A stretch of DNA of 64,000 nucleotides from Bretschneidera sinensis (Eukaryota > Streptophyta > Magnoliopsida > Brassicales > Akaniaceae). The stretch is taken from assembly GCA_023935145.1 (NCBI GenBank), contig CM043699.1:67620638-67684637 (forward strand). Direction: 5' to 3'. Position numbers and translations under genes: made by a program. Of the stretch, positions 55,110-64,000 are shown piece by piece; within the stretch, counting starts at the first letter, position 1, and each line of letters starts with the position of its first letter. A model generated the notes under the pieces. The model ran no database searches and was not told the DNA's origin. It was given only the letters and a program-made list of their open reading frames with translations.

Positions 55110-57540
55110 GTTTATACAAGGTCGTCGGTCCCAAAATTTAGCCATCGTTGTATACGATCCAAAGATTGAACGAAACCTTAGATGATGTCGAAGGCAAAAA
55201 GAAGAATCTAAAAAAGAAGAATGATCAGAATCTAAGGAAGTAATGAAGGACAAACAAGCAAAAAATCCACCATTCGAAAGCCAATGAAGAGCTTGTTTAT
55301 TCCACAAAACCTTAATCAACCATCATGCATCGCCTACCAACCAACTGTGCAGAGGAACTTCAATCTATCTCCTTATTTACTTAGTATGGTGCCACATTAT
55401 AGAGGCACACCTTTTGAGGATCCATATTTGCACATTAGAGATTTCTTTGATCTCTGTAAGACTCAGAATATCCAAGGTTTAACTCCAGAAGGAATCAGGT
55501 TAATCGTCTTTCCTTTTTCTTTAAAAGATAATGCTAAGTTGTGGTTGAACTCTTTGTCTACAGGTTCCATTAATAATTGGGAGGAGTTGCCCATTAAATT
55601 TTTAAAGAAGTTTTTCCTAGCTCAAAAGACAATGCAACTTAGAAGGGAGATTCAAACCTTTTAATAGAAAGATGGAGATCTTTTTTTTGAAGCATGGTAA
55701 CATTTCAATGAGTTGCTTCTTAAGTGTCCACACCATAATCTATCTTAAGATGATAAGGTATAAGCTTTTTACGAAGGTTTAAATCATACTAATAAAAGTC
55801 TTGTTGATTCTGTTTGTGGATGTGTGCTTACGGAAAAGAATAGTGAGGAAACTATTGAGCTATTTGAGACCTTAAATGAAAATTCTCAACAATTCTCATC
55901 AAGAGGGAGGCAATGAGTAAAAAGTAAGGATGCAAATGAAGTAAGCACCAATAGTGGAATCCAAACTCAGATGACAGCAATGGAGAGGAAGTTAGATGTG
56001 CTAGTGAGAGTAATGTCAACCCAGAACATCTCTCAAGTTCAACAAGTTACGAAAGTCGAGGTATGTGCTATATGCTCTCACTCTAATCATACTACTGAGA
56101 CTTATCCTATATCTTCTTTTATAGAGCAAGAGCATGCAAATTATGTGGGACAAAAAAACTAACCTTCGAAGAACAACCCCTATTCAAATACTTACAATGT
56201 AGGGTGGAGAAATCAACCTAATCTTTCTTGGAGTAATAATCAAAACGTTCTGAATCTATAAGGGCAGCAGAGGAATTTCCAATAGGGAAGTAATTATCAG
56301 ACTCCACCATAGGTGGTGCAACAGAATCTTGAACAGAAAAAGAATGATATTGAAGGTGCCATACTCTAGTTCTTGATTGCACAACAACAGACAAATGTTC
56401 AGACTAGTCAAACCCTTTAGGGATTGAAGGCACAACTATGGAAATTGGCCAAGGAACTAAGTGAGAGAAAGAGAGGAGAATTCCCATCACAGACCATACC
56501 AAACCCAAGAAGTCAAGAGGAGCTCAAGGCTATGACAGTCCTTAGGAGTGGTAAAGTCATTGAGAACAATATGGGAATGGATAAGAAAGTGAAAGCACCT
56601 CCAACAGGAGCTACAATCTCCACAAAGGTAAGTAAGAAAGAGATGGTGATACTGCCACCCTTCCCTCAAATGTTAGTTAAGCAAAAAAAAAAAAAAAAAA
56701 AAGAACAACAATGTCTTGATATTTTTGAAACTTTAAGAAAAGTAGAAATCAATATTCCTTTACTTGATGCCATTAAAAAAATCCCATCTTATACCAAGTT
56801 CTTAAAGGATTGTTGTACTAACAAAAGAAAGTTTCAATAATATGAGAAAGTAACATTGACAGAGGAGGCAAGCATGGTCTTGTTGTGGAAGTTACCACCT
56901 AAACTAAAAGATCCAAGTAGTTTTACTATTCTTTGTAGGATTGGTGACCAACTCTTTGAACGTACTTTGCTTGATTTAGGTGAAAGTATCAATTTGCTAC
57001 CCTATACGGTTTACGAGAAATTGAAATTAGGGGAACTTCAACCAACCTCAATTACATTGTAATTGGTAGACAGAAGCATCAAGAGACCTAGAGGTATTAT
57101 TGAGGATGTCTTAGTTTAGGTAAATCAATTTATTTTACTTGTTGATTTTGTTGTTTTGGATATGGAAGAATCACCTATGCCATCATCTTTGCCCATTATT
57201 TTAGGTAGCCCCTTATGAGTACAGCTGATACAAAACTATGTGTTAAAATTGGGACTATAGGCATGAAAGTAAATGGTGAAAAGATAGAGTTTAGGGTGTT
57301 TGATGCATTGAAATTACCACATGATAATCATAATTGTTTCAATATTTGTGTGTTTTAAGTGTTGTTGAGCAAGTCTTTCAAGTACATAGCATTGATCCAT
57401 TGGAAGCTACCATAACTCACAGTCTCACAATGCCTAACATTGAGCAGGATTGTGAAAGTGTTGATGTTGACACCATCCTCAATGATGTTGACATCATTGA
57501 GGATCTCTCTAATCCATCCGGTACATGGCATAAGAGTCAC
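55110..57540 (+). pseudogene. gag-pro: Element M second internal copy: gag-protease, many stops
   Basis: Collinear with B gag-pro. N-terminal YDPKIERNLR (about 55155). Gag domain 55284-55720 with SLFIPQNLNQPSCIAYQP, FPFSLKDNAKLW and HFNELLLKCPHHNL. CX2CX4HX4C knuckle (CAICSHSNHTTETY: the last Cys is Tyr) near 56065. Linker with an A18 slippery run at 56684-56701 (Lys codons). Protease active site reads DLGESINLLPY (Ala to Glu next to the Gly) near 56970. More than ten stops, most where B has Gln or Arg, and a frame change near 57210. Ends DIIEDLSNPSGTWHKSH-like. Confidence 0.85.
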
Positions 57541-60456
57541 ATGATCTAGCTGAAGACTATAAACTTAGCACTATTTGGGAGGTAACCTAATTTGCGTGTT
57601 CTTGATTGTTTTCGTTTTAGTCTCCATCCTGCTTAATTAAAAAAAAAAAAATCTCTTTTTGTGTTTCATTTTTGTTTTTGTTTCTCACCATCTTGTGCAC
57701 ATTTATGCTAGTTTTTATATTTTTTTAGCTTTAATTTTTCAAGATAGGTGTATTTTGGGGAGCTTTACCCTTCACCACTCCACTTTTCTTTCTCCTCTCG
57801 GTATTGTATCTCTTACTACATGATGAGTGCCAAATATTGCATATTTTGGCCCCTTAATTTACGTTTGTTAGCTTAGGAATTTTTTACTTTGAGTTGTTTT
57901 TTTTTTCGTGTTTTACAGGTATACAAGTACTTGGAAATGAGTTTTACTAAATTGCTAGAATTACTCATACAGATCAGTCATTTTTGCGGATTAAACTATA
58001 TTGATTCAGGAAGAACCAGCAGATGAGCCATATATGCATGGAAAGATCCGGATGTTTATTTTCTGGAGAATTTTACAACTTGTAAATATGATTTTCTAGA
58101 GAAAGTTATGGCAGTTTTAGTAGACGAAGGTCATGCTGTGCGTGATTTCAGCGTGACAGAAGTAATTTTTGCGGATTAAAACTGTAATGATTCAAGAAGA
58201 ACCAGGAGATGAGCTATATATGCTTGGAAAGATCTAGATGTCTATTTTCTGGAGAATTTTATGGCTTGTAAATATGATTTTTCTAGAGCAAGTTATTGCA
58301 GTTTTAGTAGACAAAGGTCAGGCTGTGCGAGATTTCAGCGTGGGCAGAAGTTTTGAAGGGCGTGTAAAGGCTTAAATCCCACATCCCACGTTGGTTGGAG
58401 ACACATTCTATATCCCACATCCCACATCGGATTGGAAATACATTGCACTCATGGAGTTCCCCTATAAAAGCCCCATTTCACTTCATCAAATGGGTGTGCA
58501 ATCCGGAGGACTTCTGCGACCAATCTGGGAGATTTCTAAGGCTTTGCTACCAAGGGGAGGAAGTGCCGCACAACAGCTACGAGTGAAATTTCTCTCAATG
58601 TATAGTCAGTTTTAGTTTATTTCTTTTGAGTTTAAAGTTTTATGTTTAGCACTTTAGTTGTGAAATTTAGTTTCATAATCATGATAGGCTAAAACCTTCA
58701 TCTAAGGTTGAAGATGAAGCCTCGCCATTGCTTGGCATAATATTTTCAGATATGTTCGTACAATTCTGATAATTTTAGTATTAATGTTCTGTTTCAATTG
58801 TTTGAGTAAATTCTTATGATTGATTGTGTTTAAATTGTTCAAATAGGATATTCCTTGTGTTTCATATGCCGGATACGACGGATCATCCAAAGTAAGGTGG
58901 ATATCCATTGTGATTCTAAAGGGATAAATTGGATGATTTGGTTGAATTAGGGTATTCGCTGTGATTTGTATAACGGTGGATTCATGGAATTATTTGATAG
59001 ATTACTTTTATATAGAACATGAAAATATACGCTTTACTTTGGTGAGGTGGATTCAGAAACCTTAGTATCTTTATTATTTGTTTCAAATCAATTTAGTTTA
59101 AGTTTATATTCTTTGCAAAATACAATTCAAAATTCAGAACTAGGTTAAAATAGGTTTAGTTTAGATAAAAATATATTTTCATGACGCAATTCCCTGTGGA
59201 TTCGACCTTGCACTTGCACACACTATATTGCAAACGACTCGTGCGCTTGCGAGTAATTTAAAACTCCCAACATTACACATTGGGGACAATGTGTGATTTA
59301 AGTTTGGGGATGTAGGAAAACAATTGTATGTCCTTATGTGAGCATTGTGCACTTGTTTGATCGCCCAAGTAGTGTTATCTGTAAGAATTTGGTTAAATTA
59401 AAACTGTGATTTGATTTCATTGGTGAGCTTAAATTTTTGAACACATGATCAATTCAATAGAAAATTTGAGTCTTATTACTTACTTTTAGCTTAGGACACT
59501 TCACATGTTTCATCTTGATTTCACCACGAACACATTAGCACATGATCTGTGGGGTATGAAATGAATAACTAAGGATGCCTGTTTTAAAAATCTTGAGTTC
59601 GGTCTGATGCTTTATTAGATTAATAACCTTGGCATGATTTATTGGCAACGAATAATGGCATGATGAATAATGATTTTTCTAAGTTGTTTGCTGAGTAACT
59701 AGGCCTCTTGCCACAGAGCAATGAGTGTTCATGTCAAAAGTTGAACGATTTGGATTGGTTAATGACATGGCTAGTTTAGCTTTGTAGCCTTTTTGGCTCG
59801 AGTTAGTAAGTCTTAAGGGTACTTTACACCTAGTGCCCTAAAGCCATATTGTTTGAGAGTCACTGGCCTAACACTGGATACATGGGTCAATTAGAAAGTT
59901 TAAGGGAGCTAAGTAATGCACAACCTGCATTTAAAAAAATAATATATAAAAAAGAGAAAAAATAGTGAAAGGAAGTCATCATATCTGTTGTGATATTGCC
60001 TTGGTCATTTATTTGATGGAGATTCCACTGAATTTTGAGATAATGATATATGCATATTAGGATTGAGTTGAAACTCCAGGATTATGTGATAATTCACTTT
60101 ACACTAGTTGATCTTGTAAAGTCTCTGCTAGCCAGCTGTAAGTGATTGGACTTTGAATTCTTCTAGAATTCTTAAAAATGGAGTTTGTCAATTTAAGCTT
60201 GTTAATGAATGAAAAATATTGTTGATGTGATTCCATATTCTTCTGGATAACATGATTGTGATATAAATATTTGTGGGTATCATTTTTGTTAAACCCTCAC
60301 GAGACTTCACTCGTCCTCTAGGGATGCCTAGGGGTTTAAAAAGCTTATTGCATACGCTAAATGCAATCGTACACCTCACAACAGACGGAAGTAGGTAGTT
60401 ATTGTATTTTCACTTTTATATTACTTAGGGGCTAGCAATATGTAAGTTTGTTGGTG
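57541..60456 (+). other. Element M second 3' noncoding region, split by N
   Basis: 57541-57820 and 59273-60456. Post-ORF box near 57560. N is inserted at TTACTACA immediately before the hairpin ACACATTG/CAATGTGT (59275-59294). Then come TTTAAGTTTGGGG, the GCTGAGTAACTAGG block (59689-59743), the TTAAGGG/CCCTAA block (59786-59863), GGGGCTAGCAATATG and a decayed purine tract (AAGTTTGTTGGTG). Confidence 0.75.
57821..59272 (+). mobile_element. Element N: Athila-like solo LTR inside M
   Basis: TGATGAGTGCC to CTCCCAACA, 1452 bp, with duplications CTACA (57816-57820) and TTACA (59273-59277; one transition). The same LTR type as the first part of the F LTR. It has two 185-bp cassettes (about 57953-58350), TATA CTATAAAAG (58462-58470) and the shared R/U5. 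Confidence 0.88.
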
Positions 60457-62029
60457 TGAAAAGCATTGAATGTTACACATTCAAGCCGCTTAATTTACAT
60501 ACGTTAATCCTTTAGCCTTGTTACAATTTGATCTTTTGTAGTGTTTTACATGCTTTCAGGTTTCCCAAGAGGAATGCAACAAAACCCATCATTTCTAGAT
60601 TGTTAAAGATAAATTAAGCATTTTGCTAAGTCATGTTATCACTAGCAAAGGGTGAAAAAGAGTTTCACTAAATTGCCATAATTGCCCGTACAGATCAGTC
60701 ATTTTTGCGGATTAAACTGTATTGATTCAGGAAGAACCAGGAGATGAGCCATATAAACTTGGAAAGATTTAGATGTCTATTTTCTGGAGAATTTTACGGC
60801 TCGTAAATATAATTTTTCTAGAGAAAGTTATGGCAGTTTTAGTAGATAAAGGTCAGGCTATGCATGATTTCAGAGTGGCAGAAGTGAATGAGCTATTAAA
60901 TTCCAATTATTTTTTTTTTGGATTTGTATGGCTGGAAAAGAAAGTTGAGTGCCTAAATAAATCTAGGGAAAAATCATAAAAACAAAAATAAGCACATGTT
61001 AAATTGCTAGGGTTTTGTTTAGGGTTCTATAAATACATGTTTAAGAGACCAAAAAGGGATAGGTTTTTTTTTTAACTATATTTTCTTCTACGGTGGCCGA
61101 CTTCACGCATGGGAGCTCTTGTTCTCTGAGGATTATCATCATAGAGGAGCTGTCTTTTCTTTATTTATTTTTATTATGATGAGGACATTTTTCATTAGAA
61201 TTATGTGTAACTAAATATTTTAGTTAGGGCTCAATTGAAACCCTAGTCATGTCTTTTTAAGGATTTTGATTTGCTTTGTTACAAATTACTTTTTTGTGAT
61301 ACTTAATTGATTAATTCCTGGTTTTATTTCATTCTTCATATGGTTTATGTGTTATGCTTGATCATCATATACATGTGTTGTATGGAGATTATCAGCTAGG
61401 TAAATTTAGATGATCGAGTCTTATGCCTACACTAACTGACGAAGGAACTAATTATGGGTTCTTGGGATTAATCAACATGAAAAACTATAATAGATAGCAT
61501 GTTTAAGGTTTCGTGAGTTTATTTATTTCCATTGTTTTATGCTTTCTTGAAGTGCAACTTAGTAGATACCATGCTAAATACTTTGAGAATGAACAAAGTT
61601 AGAGTAGACACACATGCCTAACTTGTTGCTTAGGGAAATCAATAGCTTAAGTTGTAGATATTATACCCTTAGGTTGGTAAACATTAAGCATCTAAATCTA
61701 GTTTGAGCATTGTGCAAGTCATTTACTTTAAAGAAGATGATTAGTGGTGAATATCGAAGCCTTAACTTATTTTCTCATTATTTCAATTATGGTTTCAAAA
61801 CTGTTTTACGATTTTATTTCACTAGTGCAATTTTTGCTGTTTATTCAAATCTGTTAGTTTTTGTTTCATTTAGATAAAAGCTTTAGGAAATTATATTTAA
61901 ACACAGTTAATTCAATCCTCATTGGAATGATCTCGTATTTGCTAGTTATACTATTTATTTGATCTTGTGCACTTGCGAGTTAAAACATACATTTAGAAGC
62001 TTATTATTTAGGTTGATATTTATATAACA
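60457..62029 (+). repeat. Element M third LTR
   Basis: TGAAAAGCATTG to TTATATAACA, 1573 bp, collinear with 53439-54998. One 185-bp cassette (about 60668-60890) and TATA TATAAATA (about 61028). Confidence 0.87.
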
Positions 62030-62034
62030 AAGGC

Positions 62035-63746
62035 TGAAAGGGTAAAATTTTAAAGGAGTTTATGGGAGAATTTTTTACAGAGTCACAGAAAGCTCTAAGA
62101 AAAATAAAAGGTAATAATGTGAATTTTATTTTTTGAAATTTAGCATACTTGAAATTTCCCGGAATTCAATGTGGAATTTTCAAAGGGTGTGAATTATGGA
62201 AGAATTGAAGAATAAATTAGAAATTTTAATATAAATATTATATCAGGTGTTGACGATTAACAATCGGGTGAAATTGCTGAAAGGAACAAGAAAGGCAGAG
62301 AGGTGATCCATGGGTAGCTCTAAGAGCTACGTGATGAGTTAGATTTACTTTAAGTAATCAAGATAGATATGAATTATATAGTGATAGTATTTGAATAAAT
62401 CATTAACTTATGATTTGGTGATAGATGAAAGTTAGTTGATAGGTATGATAGGAATAATGGATGTGTAGAGAATTATTTTATATGAAATAATATTATTGAA
62501 ATAATGAGTCGATTTAATCATAAATGTGATAAGTGAAATTCTTGACGAGCTATGGTTGATGATTTGATATGATTTATGATGAGAGAAATTTAGTGGAATT
62601 TTTCAAATAATAATTTGAAAATAATCAGGATAGCTAATTTGAATGTTTAAATACGTGCTTATTTCTATATTATTGTTCATATGCATATTTCATATCATTA
62701 TTCATATACATATGCATGAAATAAAATAACCGGGAAGGTAGCCGGTCTAAATGAAAATAAAATAACAAGGAAGGCAGCCAGTCTAAACGAAAATAAAAGA
62801 ACCGGGAGGACAGCCCGTCTAAATGAAATCCGTGGCAGCTGGTATATACTAGAAATGATAGAACCGAGAAGGCAACTAGTCTAAATAAAATAAAAGAACT
62901 GAGAGGGTAGCCGGTCTAAGCTAAAACATGTCAAAATGTGGGAAGACATTCCCAATTAATAATTCATGCATTGCATTTGTTTTAAATATTGATTTTATTA
63001 TTGAGATGCTAAAGTACTATTCATGATTGTAATTTTATTGATAGATGAATGAGTCTCACAAAGAGACAATTATGCTAAGAAGAAATATGGAAATATGAAC
63101 TTACGAGAATTATTTGGGTGATTGATTATATATTGTGAACCTCATAACGAGGTAAATGATAATGTTGAATTGAGAATTTAGAGTTGATTAAATATATTAT
63201 TGAAAGATTGATATGTCTGATGAGTAACTTAAGAAGAGATTGTGTAATGGGAGAATTATGAAATTAAGTAGTGATTACAGAATACTATTATCGAATTAGA
63301 TGAGGAAAGAGATGAATGAATATCGGAAGATTATTAGAAGTAATTGAATTATTAGATATAACTGAGAGTATATAATCAAATACTTTTAGTAAATTTAATT
63401 CACTGAGCTTGTGAAGCTCACTCCTCATTATTCAATGATTTCAGGTAGCGGGCATGACAGATAGAATTGTGAGCAGAGTTTCAGACTAAATCATTTTTTG
63501 TAAGCCACATGGTCCACATCCTCAGATTAATGAGAAAAAAAACGTTAATTAAATATTCATGCATATCATGTTGTATAAAATATTTAAGTTGAGATCCGAA
63601 TGATGTATCTCCCATGTTGAGGGTTGAGGATTGATGTAAATAAGTGCAGTTGCTATATTTTAATTGTTGCATATAGGTTTCGTGCTGGGATTTCAACATG
63701 TGACGATACCGTTTCGGGGGTGGCCAATCTAGGATGGGTCGTTGCA
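62035..63746 (+). repeat. Element L 3' LTR, right part
   Basis: Resumes at TGAAAGGGTAAAATTTT, matching 42418 onward in the 5' LTR, and ends GTTGCA. Contains the second copy of the 36-bp minisatellite (62725-62925). Confidence 0.9.
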
Positions 63747-64000
63747 ATTGTACTTCTACATCATCCTCGATGAGATACCCATTTATCTCTAGTTCTCTAG
63801 GTTTCTTATCGAATCTATGAAGTAGTTCTGTGATAGGAGACTCTACTATAATAGGTGCTTCAGGTTGATCATTGTTGATTTGTGGTTCTTAAGAGACATC
63901 TTTAAGTTCTATTTTACTCCCATTACTCCCTTCTAGTACAATTTTATTTTCTAGAAAGGTAGCATGTTTAGATAAACACCTTTTTGTTTGAATGGGAGAT
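63747..64000 (-). pseudogene. pol: Element K (copia) linker between integrase and RT
   Basis: On the minus strand: KRCLSKHATFLENKIVLEG, the block after copia integrase (normally ARFLE), then IELKDVS, a stop, EPQINNDQPEAPIIVESP and ELEINGYLIEDDVEV. The frame reaches the L insertion at 63747 and is taken up at 41947. The integrase itself lies beyond the window. Confidence 0.75.

Larger units (their letters stand above)
50808..62029 (+). mobile_element. Element M: tandem gag-pro-only Athila-like element (LTR-int-LTR-int-LTR)
   Basis: Three LTRs of one family (50808-51178 truncated, 53439-54998, 60457-62029) enclose two internal regions. The outer flanks AAGGA (50803-50807) and AAGGC (62030-62034) look like one target duplication with one mismatch, so the whole tandem behaves as one insertion. 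Both internal parts go from protease straight to the 3' noncoding box, with no RT, integrase or env-like ORF. This matches the class known as terminal-repeat retrotransposons with GAG domain. Confidence 0.85.
41948..63746 (+). mobile_element. Element L: Tekay-like Ty3/gypsy chromovirus
   Basis: 5' LTR 41948-44104, initiator-Met-type primer site, gag, amplified protease, RT-RNase H-integrase, purine tract (AAGGTGGGTAGAAT) and a 3' LTR split by element M. Flanks GTTGT (41943-41947) and ATTGT (63747-63751) are target duplications with one mismatch. L is inserted in the linker between integrase and RT of K. Confidence 0.9.

Noticed and set aside
56684..56701. A18 run in M gag-pro as a programmed frameshift site
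   Set aside because: The frame is the same on both sides and the first M copy and B have no such run; it looks like slippage-expanded Lys codons.
1..64000. Any host gene, phage, plasmid or prokaryotic defence system
   Set aside because: All recognisable coding similarity is to plant LTR retrotransposons, and the remaining stretches are LTRs, retroelement noncoding DNA or low-complexity sequence.

Overview
The window is plant nuclear DNA, most likely a eudicot's gene-poor heterochromatin. It is AT-rich and holds no host gene, tRNA or rRNA that I can recognise. Almost every base belongs to LTR retrotransposons of three plant lineages: Ty3/gypsy Athila-like (primer site for tRNA-Asp, gag-pro-RT-RNaseH-integrase plus an env-like ORF), Ty3/gypsy Tekay-like chromovirus (TGGTATCAGAGC primer site) and Ty1/copia. 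All coding regions are broken. I found no intact gene. The species cannot be named from this sequence.

The layout reads as one nest. The oldest layer is a minus-strand copia element (K). Its pieces are collinear at 64000-63747 (linker after integrase), 41947-40709 (reverse transcriptase and start of RNase H) and 15024 to about 13186 (end of RNase H, probable 3' LTR). Three clusters interrupt K. Cluster 1 (1-13185) is Athila-like element B, whose 5' LTR was hit by Athila-like element A. Cluster 2 (15025-40708) is copia element G, flanked by the duplication GGAAT. G contains a minus-strand pile of Athila-like pieces C, D, E and F (about 19325-37289), and its 3' LTR carries solo LTR H flanked by GTGAC. 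Cluster 3 (41948-63746) is Tekay-like element L. Its 3' LTR was hit by M, a gag-pro-only element in the form LTR-internal-LTR-internal-LTR, and M contains solo LTR N.

The Athila-like elements divide the retroviral functions among themselves. A has RT, RNase H and integrase. B has gag-pro and an env-like ORF but no RT or integrase. M has only gag-pro. C has only the env-like ORF. E and F have gag and a stub of RT. They nevertheless share a 3' noncoding module with the same hairpins, the same purine tracts and the same GGGACTAGCAA box before the LTR. A roughly 185-bp U3 cassette and clusters of CpG-rich palindromes just upstream of TATA boxes also recur between families. This looks like a set of elements that swapped cis-acting parts and could have shared proteins.

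The most unusual single observation is the F LTR (35507-37289). It fuses two LTR types and two promoters at a junction that coincides exactly with a GT donor in one and an AG acceptor in the other, as if a spliced retroelement RNA had been reverse-transcribed. Also notable are four tandem copies of the L protease region, all lacking the catalytic Asp, and a promoter-like module inside B between gag-pro and the env-like ORF.
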